DNA of 64,000 bases from Leclercia adecarboxylata (GTDB taxonomy: Bacteria; Pseudomonadota; Gammaproteobacteria; Enterobacterales; Enterobacteriaceae): positions 1 to 64,000 of the forward strand of contig NZ_CP035381.1 of assembly GCF_006874705.1 (NCBI RefSeq). Reading direction: 5' to 3'. Below the pieces are notes generated by a model. That model made no database searches. It was not told the DNA's origin and saw only the letters and a list, made by a program, of their open reading frames with translations. Shown one piece after another: positions 26,242 to 36,971 of the stretch (its first letter is position 1; each line of letters opens with the position of its first letter). The position numbers were made by a program, and so were the translations under genes.

Positions 26242-26433
26242 ATGAAAGTAGCGGTAATTAATTACAGTGGCAGTGTTCGTAAAACCTTAATTTCATCTTA
26301 CCTGTTAGCCCCGCGGCTGACTGGTGCAAAGTTCTATGCGGTAGAGACTATCAACCAGTCTGCTTCCGATCTGGGTATTGAAAATGTGACCAGTTTTAAA
26401 GGTGACGACTTCTCACGTTTGATTGAGGGGTAA
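26242..26433 (+). pseudogene. StbB-like P-loop ATPase, truncated by IS1
   Basis: The 63 remaining codons begin MKVAVINYSGSVRKTLISSY and continue LLAPRL...FYAVETINQSASD, as in the StbB/MobD-type deviant Walker ATPases. The P-loop reads SGSVRKTL where GKT is expected, so the glycine before lysine is missing. IS1 enters at 26429 and its first bases provide the TAA stop. The protein must be inactive, and stbC is absent. Confidence 0.7.
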
Positions 26434-26966
26434 TGACTCCAACTTACTGGTAGTGTTTTATGTTCAGATAATGTCCAATGACTTTGTCATGCAGTTCTCC
26501 CTTCAGGCGTGATTCATAAAGCGGCCAGTCATCCGTCATCCATACCACGACCTCAAAGGCCGACAGCAGGCCCGGAAGACGCTCCAGCGTGGCCAGAGTG
26601 CGTTCACCGAAGACGTGCGCCACAACCGTCCTCCGTATCCTGTCATACGCGTAAAACAACCAGCGCTGGCGTGATTTAGCGCCGACGAACCCCACTGTTC
26701 GTCTATTTCCGCGCAAACAATGACGTCACTGCCCGGTTGTATGCGTGAGTTTACCGACTGCGGCCTGAGAGGCGGTGTAAGTGAACTGTAGCTGCCATGT
26801 TTTACGGCAGTGAGAGCAGAGATAGCGCTGATGTCCGGCAGTACTTTTACCGTTACGCACCACGCCTTCAGTAGCTGAGCAGGAGGGACAAGTGATGGAG
26901 ATGGAAGCCACTGGAGCACCTCAAAACCACCATCATACACTAAATCAGCAAGTTGGTAGCATTACC
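26429..26966 (-). mobile_element. Decayed IS1 with two internal deletions
   Basis: Both terminal repeats are present (GGTAATGACTCCAAC at 26429 and ...GGTAGCATTACC at 26966). The length is 538 bp instead of about 768 bp. One deletion removes part of insB and another the insA/insB junction. The insA end faces the RepE replicon, mirrored by the IS1 piece at 28400. Confidence 0.88.
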
Positions 26967-27005
26967 CAGAACTGGACAGAATAGGCTGTATGTCTAACTT
27001 CTGGC

Positions 27006-28186
<1,181 letters not shown>

Positions 28187-28192
28187 TTGAGG

Positions 28193-28380
28193 GCTATCTG
28201 TCACAGATTTAAGGGTGGTTCGTCACATTTGATCTGGAAAGTTGAGGGTGATTTGTCACAGTTTTGCTGTTCCCTCCCTGGCATCCTGCGCTTACTCATA
28301 GTTTTTTTGGCTGTAACCGGTAGTGGAGCCAGAATTGAGGGCAATTTGTCACTCTATCCTGAGGGTAGTTTGTCACACTA
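28193..28380 (-). repeat. incC-type iterons downstream of repE
   Basis: Five inverted-orientation iterons, ending in TTGTCAC or a close match, lie near 28193, 28215, 28245, 28340 and 28364. In F this region controls copy number and incompatibility by titrating or handcuffing RepE. Confidence 0.88.
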
Positions 28381-28399
28381 GATTTTCTCCCTCTTCCCG

Positions 28400-28929
28400 G
28401 GTAATGGTGCCAACTTACTGATTTAGTGTATGATGGTGTTTTTGAGGTGCTCCCGTGGCTTCCATCTCCATCACTTGTCCCTCCTGCTCAGCTACTGAAG
28501 GCGTGGTGCGTAACGGTAAAAGTACTGCCGGACATCAGCGCTATCTCTGCTCTCACTGCCGTAAAACATGGCAGCTACAGTTCACTTACACCGCCTCTCA
28601 GCCCGGTACACACCAGAAAATTATTGATATGGCCATGAATGGCGTCGGATGTCGCGCCAGTGCACGCATTATGGGCGTTGGCCTCAACACGATTTTACGA
28701 CACTTAAAAAACTCAGGCCGCAGTCGGTAAACTCACGCATACAACCGGGCAGTGATGTGATTGTCTGCTCTGAAATGGATGAACAGTGTGGTTACGTCGG
28801 CGCTAAATCACGCCAGCGCTGGTTGTTTTACGCGTATGACAGGATACGGAGGACGGTTGTTGCACACGTCTTCGGTGAACGTACTATGGCCACGCTGGAG
28901 CATCTTCTGAGCCTGCCGTCGGACTTTCA
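28400..28929 (+). mobile_element. IS1 5' part, truncated
   Basis: The left terminal repeat GGTAATGGTGCCAAC is at 28400 and a complete insA (28455-28730, 91 residues, with [15 protein letters not shown] and the CSHCRKTW zinc cluster) follows. insB is cut at about 28929. No right end is present. Confidence 0.9.
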
Positions 28930-29852
28930 GGGCGCGTGGTTCCTTTTAAACACCAGCTCTGTATCTCTTTTAAAGATCCTTTAATAAATTCTGTAAATCC
29001 ATAACCTGTTCATCGCCTGCATTGTGGACCGGCTCGGGAGAATGCCCGCCCTTGCAGCGACCAGACGGTCGCGCCGGTTCGGCAACGTCAGTGAGAGCTC
29101 CCTTCGCTACGCGACGGGCCCCGGCCGGAGAAGCAAATTAGTTACAGCATTCAAAAGGAAATCCATCATAAAACCGGCGCCGGTTTGCCGGCCAGGTGCC
29201 CCTCCCCACCACTGAAAAGCGCCGCCGCCCCGGCCGAAGGCCGGGAGTAGTGTCGCTTTTAATGATGGGTGTTGTAACTACTCTTCTTCATCGCTGTCGG
29301 TGGAGCTGCGGGCAGTTCTTTGGTACACGCTCGTAAGCGGCCCTCCGGCCCGCTAACGCGGAGATACGCCCCGGCTGCGGCTGTCGCCACTCCGACCGCG
29401 TACAGAGGCATCTGAGACGTTTTTAGCGGGTATAGCTTTGCAGCTACCGCGTTAAGTTCCCTGGTGTCGCTGAGATAGTTGATGAACATCCCCCTAAGCG
29501 TCAGCAGCAAGCTGCCGCCGCTAAGGCCCCGGAAATCACGCCCTTTACGTCGTAAACGCCGTAAAGCCCGCTCACCGGGGTTAAAAGGGATTACTTTGAC
29601 TTCTTCATTGCTGTTAGCGGGTTAAGGCTAATCAGGGCAGGGGGTAGGGTGGCAGAATTTATAGCCCGGCAACCGGCTACGCCGGGCTTTCGGCGCCATT
29701 TGACTCCACAGACACATGTAACCTCATCTGGCGCCTCCATGCCGCTGACGCGGCATCAGGAAGTGTAGACTTTAACGTCTGCTTTGTGCCAGGAGCGGAA
29801 GTTGTTAATTACAGTTTGCGTGGATCACGGGTCAGGGTCACTCTACTTAATA
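28930..29852. other. Intergenic region without a supported gene
   Basis: The stretch is GC-rich with several small hairpins (e.g. CCGGCCGAAGGCCGG near 29235 and GCCCGGCAACCGGCTACGCCGGGC near 29664). A minus frame at 29259-29510 has no family signature and a poor start. The motif GCTTTGTGCCAGGAGCGGAAG near 29781 resembles pieces at about 4280 and 6100. Confidence 0.5.
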
Positions 29853-31034
29853 CTACTCGTCCCCACCTTCGGTGATCAGACCTGACTTTTTCAGCTCAAC
29901 CGCCAGCTCCTGTAAGCTCGGGCGAATTGCTTTTTCCAGACGGGTCATACCATCAATCATCCAGCTAATGATGTCAGGCCAAAGTTCTTTGTTTCCGCCG
30001 TCAAATGCTTTTGCACAAACAACCTGGCAGCTTTTTCTCTCAGGCAGTAGTCGCCAATTGAGCATCCCACCAAACTGCGACTCAATATGCGTTTTGCGCT
30101 CTGACAGACGCTCAAACAGCCATGTATTTTCTACCGCATCTGAACGTGAAATATTGAGCTGAATGCGAGCATCTTTTTGCGAGAAGATCACTTCAAAAGG
30201 CACGCCACTAACCCCCGAACCCGCTGCCAGCCAATGGTCTGTCGTAGGTGCTCGGTTGTTAAATAATGAACATGTGCTGGTACGGAATTTTTCCAGTGCT
30301 AACGACCAGAACTCACGGCGTAAATAATGTCGTTGTTGCAGTTCGCTACTGCTTGAGGTGGACTGCTCTTCTGCCTCTTTCTGCGCCATTCCAATCATGT
30401 AGGATTCCGCTTCAGGAGTCGGAATGACCTGCCGTATATCGACAAAAACATCCTCGGCAAAGAGGTACGGCGTCGCTTTGAAGCATTGCACTCGGATGCC
30501 AAACTGCATTAGCCATAGTGCAGTATTGGTAACTTCTTTGCGGAAATTCGCCGCTACCATGATAACGCGCTGTGTCCCTTTTCGATTGAGCACACCTTCT
30601 TTCAAACTTTCCCAGCCCATAAATTCTGCAATAACTTCTGCCGCAGGGCGGATTTCCGAGGGTTCATGTTGTGTAATATAAAGCTGAAAAATTTCGACAA
30701 CGCTTTCCTGACGAAGGTTGGCGCAGTAACCCGCATACTTCAGCGCCTGCCAGACCACGTCACGCCCTGAATCATCAAGTTTATTCTCGATAATGACCAA
30801 GTTGCCTTTTTTGTCGATAGCCAGCAGATCGAGACGTTCGTTAGTCTCATCAAAACCAGCAAACTCTTTCTGAATAATTAAAAGTTCGTCCTCTTTATCA
30901 TCTTTCTTAGTCAACGCTTGAGGATTGTTTGCCAGCCACTCTTGCAAATGATCGCGTTCGCGAAAACCAAGACTGCTAAAAGAGACTTCCATGAGCGACT
31001 TGAGGCTATTGTTTTGCCGATCAATCTTATACAT
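29853..31034 (-). CDS. DUF4268 protein with N-terminal PD-(D/E)XK nuclease fold
   Basis: The 393-residue protein has an N-terminal NucS/endonuclease-like core: NERLDLLAIDKKGNLVIIENKL (about 60-81) gives D...ExK. The C-terminal half carries a DUF4268 domain, including YLRREFWSLALEKFR, LNISRSDAVENTWLFERL and the Trp-rich end WPDIISWMIDGMTRLEKAI. DUF4268 proteins are frequent in accessory and defence islands, and a DNA-cleaving role is inferred from the fold. It stands alone, with start ATG at 31034, and lies near SIR2-HerA (32351) but on the opposite strand and separated by IS remnants. The substrate and partner are unknown. Confidence 0.75.
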   Translation of the reverse strand: MYKIDRQNNSLKSLMEVSFSSLGFRERDHLQEWLANNPQALTKKDDKEDELLIIQKEFAGFDETNERLDLLAIDKKGNLVIIENKLDDSGRDVVWQALKYAGYCANLRQESVVEIFQLYITQHEPSEIRPAAEVIAEFMGWESLKEGVLNRKGTQRVIMVAANFRKEVTNTALWLMQFGIRVQCFKATPYLFAEDVFVDIRQVIPTPEAESYMIGMAQKEAEEQSTSSSSELQQRHYLRREFWSLALEKFRTSTCSLFNNRAPTTDHWLAAGSGVSGVPFEVIFSQKDARIQLNISRSDAVENTWLFERLSERKTHIESQFGGMLNWRLLPERKSCQVVCAKAFDGGNKELWPDIISWMIDGMTRLEKAIRPSLQELAVELKKSGLITEGGDE

Positions 31035-31315
31035 TTTCTATCTCACATCCTGATTGTTTTGCTTCTGGCAGAATTATCTTATTTGGGTTTGAGGGTAATG
31101 GAACGGAAACGTACGCTAAGAAGATAATTGTTTGTTTATATTGAAATTTAAATTTCTCAATTCCCCATTTATCATATCCTCCGGTAGCGTGAGCTGACAA
31201 GCTCCCTGTTGACTCACACCTAATGCTGCTAGCAATGTCCGTAGATCGCTCATAGCGGACTGCGCTCACTTACTGCTGTGAGCGTTACATTGAGTTTAAT
31301 GCCAGCCAGGTATAG

Positions 31316-31459
31316 TCAGGTTGACAGTACTTGTTTCAGACCTTCGTCATTAAAAACGGTTCCGGTCTTCAGGACGCCATAACACCAGTGCACCAGTTTC
31401 CGCATCAGCGCGCCAATGGCCACCATTTTAGGTTTACCCCGCAGGCACATCTCATCGTA
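31316..31459 (-). pseudogene. C-terminal fragment of an IS110-family transposase
   Basis: The minus frame reads MCLRGKPKMVAIGALMRKLV followed by HWCYGVLKTGTVFNDEGLKQ, stopping at 31316. This matches the end of Transposase_20 (IS110/IS1111) proteins. The rest was removed by the IS1 starting at 31460. Confidence 0.75.
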
Positions 31460-32222
31460 GGTAATGACTCCAAATTATTGATAGTGTTTTATGTTCAGAT
31501 AATGCCCGATGACTTTGTCATGCAACTCCACCGATTTTGAGAACGACAGCGACTTCCGTCCCAGCCTTGCCAGATGCTGCCTCAGATTCAGGTTATGCCG
31601 CTCATTTCGCTGCGTATATCGCTTGCTGATAACGTGCAGTTTTCCCTTCAGGCGGGATTCATACAGTGGCCAGCCATCCGTCATCCATATCACCCAAAGG
31701 GTGACAGCAGGCTCATAAGACGCTCCAGCGTCGCTATAGTGCGTTCACCAAATACGTGCACAACAACCGTCTTCCGGAGCCTGTCATACGCGTAAAACAG
31801 CCAGCGCTGCCGCGATTTAGCCCCGACGTAGCCCCACTGTTCGTCCATTTCCGCGCAGACGATGACGTCACTGCCCGGCTGTATGCGCGAGAATACCGAC
31901 TACGGCCTGAGTTTTTTAAGTGCCGTAAAATCGTGTTGAAGCCAACGCCCATAATGCGGGCGGTTGCCCGGCATCCAACGCCATTCATGGCCATATCAAT
32001 GATTTTCTGGTGCGTACCGGGTTGAGAGGCGGTGTAAGTAAACTGTAGCTGCCATGTTTTACGGCAGTGAGAGCAGAAATAGCGCTGATGTTCGGCAGTG
32101 CTTTTGCCGTTCGCACCACCTCGTCAGTAGCTGAACAGGAGGGACAGCTGATAAAAACAGAAGCCACTGGAGCACCTCAAAAACACCATCATACGCTTAA
32201 TCAGTAAGTTGGCAGCATCACC
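31460..32222 (-). mobile_element. IS1 variant, nearly full length, with frameshifts
   Basis: The ends are GGTAATGACTCC (31460) and ...GGCAGCATCACC (32222), a total of 763 bp. insB (minus strand) is nearly complete. insA is disrupted near 32110 by a base loss relative to the other copies, and insB differs around 31690. The divergence from the other IS1 pieces indicates a different IS1 isoform. Confidence 0.88.
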
Positions 32223-32350
32223 GAAACTGCCTACCTGATTCGTTTAGCTACGTTCGTATATGAGTCAGAGAATGAAATTTAAACAGGATGCATCACTTGT
32301 TGAAACATGTAAGATAAATCTTATCTACGATATTTAAGGAAAGGCACAGC

Positions 32351-33397
32351 GTGGCGACTTATCGGGCTTACTACGGGCAGGACAGAGATCGTGAATACTT
32401 TGAACGCATATTTCAGTCAGCAAACATCAATTTCATCATTGGCTCAGGAGCATCACTGCCTGCAATCAGCGTGTTAGGTGATATTGAAAGCGAGCTTGAG
32501 GCTCTGGTCCGCGCCGGAAATGATGATGAATACTTCAGTAAATCTGAGTCTTTTCTGGACAATGTATGGAAGGCAAACAACGTCCTCCTGAAGCGAAGCA
32601 GGCCCGCAGAGGTAATCCTTCCTACTTTAATAGATGATGTCGTATCGACACAAAACAACTACGCGAAGCTCATGCGGGCATTAGAAATGCTTCTAACGAG
32701 GCGGCGGACTGGATTGCTACCGCGGCGCATCAACCTTTTTACGACTAACTATGATTTGTTCATTGAGGATGCGGCGGTTAAAAATAACAACGTCATTCTG
32801 AATGATGGATTCCGTCAGCGCGCTGATATTTACAACCGGACAGTATTCGATGCCAAATGTTTTTATCAGACCATACACGCAACCGGAAACCTTTATAATT
32901 ACAGCGTGGAACTACCTACGGTGAATCTCATCAAGCTGCATGGTTCCCTTTCCTGGCATAGCTATGATAAGGAAATCTATTATTCCATTAAGGATATGAA
33001 GCCAGTTGCGTTCAATACACCAAAGGAGAAGCAGGACTGGGTTATGTCACATCAACTGGTTCTGCCGCGAAAGGATAAATTTCGTGAAACCTTACTTGAA
33101 AACGTGTATTACGATCTACTACGGACTTATTCAAATGAGCTGGATAAAGAAGGCTCTTTGCTTATAGTTTTCGGATTTTCTTTTGCGGATGAGCATATTG
33201 AAACCCTTACCAAAAAAGCGCTACGAAACGCCACGCTCAAAATTGTTATATTCGCTTACAACGAGGCGGCTAAAGACCTATTTCTTGGTAAATTCCGAGA
33301 TTATTCCAACGTTGATGTGGTTTTTACTCCTGGAGCTCCGTTGGACTTCAAAAAGATGAATGAAATTATAACCAGCTTTCTTGGAGGTATGAAATGA
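32351..33397 (+). CDS. SIR2-domain NADase of a SIR2-HerA defence system
   Basis: The 348-residue SIR2-like protein has FIIGSGASLP (NAD-binding, about 27-36), INLFTTNYDLFIEDA, the catalytic-His-type motif LIKLHGSLSWH and IVFGFSFADEHI near the C-terminus. Start is GTG at 32351 with AAGGAAAGG upstream. The stop overlaps the HerA start by 4 bp (ATGA), showing translational coupling. In known SIR2-HerA (Nezha) systems the two proteins form a large complex that depletes NAD+ on phage infection. The gene pair appears intact, and the order matches. There is no zinc-finger insertion as in deacetylase sirtuins. Confidence 0.92.
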   Translation: MATYRAYYGQDRDREYFERIFQSANINFIIGSGASLPAISVLGDIESELEALVRAGNDDEYFSKSESFLDNVWKANNVLLKRSRPAEVILPTLIDDVVSTQNNYAKLMRALEMLLTRRRTGLLPRRINLFTTNYDLFIEDAAVKNNNVILNDGFRQRADIYNRTVFDAKCFYQTIHATGNLYNYSVELPTVNLIKLHGSLSWHSYDKEIYYSIKDMKPVAFNTPKEKQDWVMSHQLVLPRKDKFRETLLENVYYDLLRTYSNELDKEGSLLIVFGFSFADEHIETLTKKALRNATLKIVIFAYNEAAKDLFLGKFRDYSNVDVVFTPGAPLDFKKMNEIITSFLGGMK

Positions 33398-35202
33398 CCT
33401 CCGCTTTTGTTAACGAAGAAGCAGTATTAAGGATCGGTGAGGTTCGTGAAGTATCGGGCAGAACACTCAGCGTGCTTGTCGATAAAAATAAAAATCTGAG
33501 TGACCTTTTCTATCACGGTAAGGTGCTCAAAAATGTTTCAGTAGGTAGTTTCATCGAAGTCAAAAAAGGCTTCATGAGTCTGATTGCAAAGGTAGAAACC
33601 GAGAAGATTGTCGAGGAAAAATCACCTGTTGGTAGCGGAAGCGATTCGCTTCGCTTCCGACGCTATCTTACAGCCTCACTGGCAGGCTACATTGACCGGA
33701 ACGGGCGCTTTACTGGCGGAACACGCGAGTTACCCCTTATCGGCAATGAAGTTTTTCTGATGTCTGAGGAACAACTTCATCTTATCCACTCGATCGCGCC
33801 AGCGGGCGAGTCTGGGCTGAATTTTTCGCGCACCGATCTCGAAGATATTGATATCACTCTCCCGATAAGCGGCCTTCTCAACTCACACATCGCCATCTTC
33901 GGTAATACTGGCAGCGGCAAGTCCAATACTCTGGCCGCGCTTTACCAGCATGGCTATGAGGCCCTGAAAAACCTACTAGGCGAAGGATTCAGAAGTCGGT
34001 CACGGTTTCTTTTATTTGATTTCAATGGTGAATATGGTGGGAGAAGTTGCATTACGCGCGACAAGGTTGTTTACAATCTTAGCACGCATGATGAAGAGGG
34101 TGATCGCATTCCGATGCCTGCTGAGATACTGCTTGAGCATGAGATTCTCTCTGTCCTGACGGATGCCACCGACAAAACGCAGAAACCTTTCCTGAAGCGA
34201 GTACTTGAATTCAAAAAGCGAGTGGAGTCGAAGCTGAACCCTCAGTCATATTTTCGTGAAATTCTGAAACGGCGGGTCACCGAAACTCTGTTTGGTTGCG
34301 AAAAGAAAAAAAGTGACGACCTGATTGATTTATTCCGTCCCGTACTTAAGGACGAAGACCTGATAGCAGATATTGAATTTTTTTATAACAACGGCGGCGT
34401 ATGGCGAACTAAGACAGGTGTTTACTTTTCTAATGAAGAAAATACTCATCAGTGCAATATGTACCAGAGGGCTCAGAATTATGAATTTCCCGAAGATATA
34501 ATGGAAGAGTTGCTGGACTATATGTATGTTCAGCTAATTATTGAATATCTTTCAAGTCGCTCAAATCCTGAACATCTTTCTCCTGTCATCAACCGAATGA
34601 GCGGACTGAAAAAAGATATTCGTAAAATTTTCAATACTGCATCCGGCGGAACCATCTGGGCAGAAACGAACTTTGTTGTCCTGAACCTTAATATGGTCAA
34701 TCTGACCATGAAAAAAACGCTACCACTTTTAATGGCCAAATGGGCCTATTCAGCAAAAAAAATGGATAAGGTACCGTCCACTCTCCATCTCATCATAGAC
34801 GAAGCACACAATATCCTTTCGAACACCTCGTTCAGGGAATCAGAAAGCTGGAAGGATTATCGGCTCGAAACGTTTGAAGAGATAATTAAGGAGGGCAGAA
34901 AATTTGGCGTCTTTGTGACGATATCCAGTCAGCGACCAAATGATATCTCCCCGACTATCATTTCTCAGGCACATAACTATTTCATTCACCGGTTGATAAA
35001 TCAGAACGATCTGTATGCTATTGAAAAATCCGTTTCCTACATAGACCGCATGACTGAAGAATCTATTCCAACGCTTGCAACCGGCACCTGCATATTCAGT
35101 GGCGTGATCTGCCCTATGCCACTTAAGCTTCGTATAAACGAGCTGTCTTTCCGCAAAAAGCCGCACAGCCATACGCTGAATTTTGAAGACCTAATGCTTT
35201 AG
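33394..35202 (+). CDS. HerA-family ATPase of the SIR2-HerA system
   Basis: The 602-residue HerA/FtsK-type hexameric motor has an N-terminal HAS-barrel region (EEAVLRIGEVREVSGRTLSV). Walker A is HIAIFGNTGSGKSNTLAALY (about 168-187), Walker B is LHLIIDEAHN (about 465-474), and the sensor region is FVTISSQRPNDISPTIISQA. It partners the SIR2 subunit encoded directly upstream (4-bp overlap). Known complexes combine NADase, ATPase and nuclease activities. No third gene (NurA or other) follows; 35203-35826 is empty. Confidence 0.92.
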   Translation: MTSAFVNEEAVLRIGEVREVSGRTLSVLVDKNKNLSDLFYHGKVLKNVSVGSFIEVKKGFMSLIAKVETEKIVEEKSPVGSGSDSLRFRRYLTASLAGYIDRNGRFTGGTRELPLIGNEVFLMSEEQLHLIHSIAPAGESGLNFSRTDLEDIDITLPISGLLNSHIAIFGNTGSGKSNTLAALYQHGYEALKNLLGEGFRSRSRFLLFDFNGEYGGRSCITRDKVVYNLSTHDEEGDRIPMPAEILLEHEILSVLTDATDKTQKPFLKRVLEFKKRVESKLNPQSYFREILKRRVTETLFGCEKKKSDDLIDLFRPVLKDEDLIADIEFFYNNGGVWRTKTGVYFSNEENTHQCNMYQRAQNYEFPEDIMEELLDYMYVQLIIEYLSSRSNPEHLSPVINRMSGLKKDIRKIFNTASGGTIWAETNFVVLNLNMVNLTMKKTLPLLMAKWAYSAKKMDKVPSTLHLIIDEAHNILSNTSFRESESWKDYRLETFEEIIKEGRKFGVFVTISSQRPNDISPTIISQAHNYFIHRLINQNDLYAIEKSVSYIDRMTEESIPTLATGTCIFSGVICPMPLKLRINELSFRKKPHSHTLNFEDLML

Positions 35203-35826
35203 CCACGGCTGCCGCTTCTCTGAGCAGAACGGCAGCCTGTCTCCCCGTTCAGTGTGAGCAGATCAGCTAATGCTGGAATCGCGTCCGGCTCGGTCACCTT
35301 CATAAACGCCGCCTCAAACTAAAGATTCTTCTTGTAGTACTAGCAGTAATTACAAAAAGTGCTTTTATGCTTTTTAAGCATTGCTTTTATATTTTTAATA
35401 ATGTCAGTTTTTATCCCTCACTCCTTTCTTTTCTTGAGATCCGAAAACTCCAAGTTCCGGATCTGCTTCAGCCCCGCCGGCGCGCAGCGGCCAGGCAACA
35501 CAAGATGTAGAGGTGTTTCCAGCTGTCAGTGACCCTATATGTTGTGTCCCTCCCCTCCCCCGTGACCGGCCGCTCACCACCCTGAAAGGGCGCTGTGGTT
35601 ATTCCGTGTGCGTGGTACACTTCCGGAAACTGTGGAATAACATAAAAGTCGGATCCGGCCAGAGCGGCCGTCAGGTAATTTAATTACGTTGTTATATGGC
35701 TGCTTATTATTTTAGTATGTGAAAATCACTCTCGTGAAAGTCACTGTCGCGACAGAGTGGCACTCATCTGACGATGATTGAGGTGTGGTAAAATTGCACG
35801 GCTAACTATTCAACTGAGGAAAGGAC
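35203..35826. other. Intergenic region without a supported gene
   Basis: No open frame with a recognisable product is present. It contains an AT-rich stretch (35330-35420), a GC-rich stretch (35470-35660) and, before 35827, the probable -10 element GGTAAAATT near 35788. Confidence 0.5.
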
Positions 35827-36177
35827 ATGTTTACTGCATTCAATGAGAGAAATGATTTCAGTTATGCTTTTGAAAAAATCCGTAATGCGATTTCCGCGCC
35901 AGGAGAAAATAATCTTTATGCTGCAACAGAATTAGGTCTTGGCATTCTGCTCCGTAAATACGAGCAGTTTCGCCAGGAACTGGATGCGGCCGGTGAGCTG
36001 GGAAACTGGGAATATGATCTCGATACCTACAATCACTGTATTGCGGTGCTGCAACGTTACTTCACCGGCAATCCATCCGGACTGACAGAACGTGATGCCC
36101 GGATTTACAGCCATTACCTGCAGACTGAGCACAAAAGGTTTGTGAAACTGGCTGAAGAGCTGGCTGCCGGCCGCTGA
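35827..36177 (+). CDS. Hypothetical protein, alpha-helical
   Basis: The 116-residue protein begins MFTAFNERNDFSYAFEKIRN and looks fully helical and soluble, without signal or membrane segment. The start follows TGAGGAAAGGAC, a strong ribosome site. No family is recognised. It is followed 50 bp later by a membrane protein gene and then the resolvase, and the three may form a transcription unit. This segment is part of the backbone between the defence genes and the IncR core. Confidence 0.6.
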   Translation: MFTAFNERNDFSYAFEKIRNAISAPGENNLYAATELGLGILLRKYEQFRQELDAAGELGNWEYDLDTYNHCIAVLQRYFTGNPSGLTERDARIYSHYLQTEHKRFVKLAEELAAGR

Positions 36178-36227
36178 CTACGGACAGAGGGCGGGATTTC
36201 TCAGGAATATAAAGGGGTAAATGATCA

Positions 36228-36971
36228 ATGACTGATATACAGGCCGCAACTGAGAGTATAGTTGCTGCGACATCCCATCCGGTTTCCGTACAGCTGATTA
36301 ATCAAGGGGCGGGGATCTGGGGAAACGTGGCAACCGGGCTTATCACTGGCCTGCTTACTGGGGGTATAACACTCACTGGCATCTGGCTGACACATTATTT
36401 CACGCTTAAGCGTGAGAGACAGGCGTCAGAAGATAAAATGAAAAAGGAACTGCATTACATTGCCACCGAGTTGGTATTCATGCTTGAACGGTATGCTGAG
36501 GGTTGTTTCCGGGTTGTGACGGATGACGGCCAGGATGATGATGCCCCCCAGCCTGAGAGAAAAGCTGTCACGAATTACCCTGAACTGAATCTGATCGATG
36601 TCTCCGGTGACTGGCGGACTTTAGAGCCACGTCTTATGTATCGCATCCGTGAACTGCCGGTGCTCCAGGATGAGGCCCACAGGGCAATTGCATATGCCGC
36701 CGAATACTCCGACCCTCCTTGGCATAAGGACTATTTCAGGGAACGGCAGTATCAGTTCACGCGCTTGGGCATCAACGCTGTCATTCTTGCCGTCCGTCTG
36801 CGCAAGGCAACCGGGATGCCCGAAACACGTCTTACAGGTCATGATGAATGGTCTGCAGTTTCCGTGTTTCGTAAAGTCTGGAGGCGCGAAAGAGCCCTGC
36901 GCGCTGCTGAAGCTACCCGCAACAGGGAGTGGAATCAATTAGTGATACCTGATGGAATGTCAAACCAATGA
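36228..36971 (+). CDS. Hypothetical membrane-anchored protein
   Basis: The 247-residue protein has one clear transmembrane segment near residues 32-56 (VATGLITGLLTGGITLTGIWL), followed by a basic KRERQ and a long cytoplasmic-type domain. The start ATG at 36228 follows AAAGGGG. Its end overlaps the tyrosine recombinase start by 4 bp (ATGA), so the two are translationally coupled. No family is recognised; coupling to a resolvase could suggest a role in maintenance, but nothing proves it. Confidence 0.6.
   Translation: MTDIQAATESIVAATSHPVSVQLINQGAGIWGNVATGLITGLLTGGITLTGIWLTHYFTLKRERQASEDKMKKELHYIATELVFMLERYAEGCFRVVTDDGQDDDAPQPERKAVTNYPELNLIDVSGDWRTLEPRLMYRIRELPVLQDEAHRAIAYAAEYSDPPWHKDYFRERQYQFTRLGINAVILAVRLRKATGMPETRLTGHDEWSAVSVFRKVWRRERALRAAEATRNREWNQLVIPDGMSNQ

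Noticed and set aside
29259..29510. 83-codon minus-strand protein
   Set aside because: No ribosome site, no family resemblance and ambiguous composition; not strong enough to list as a gene.
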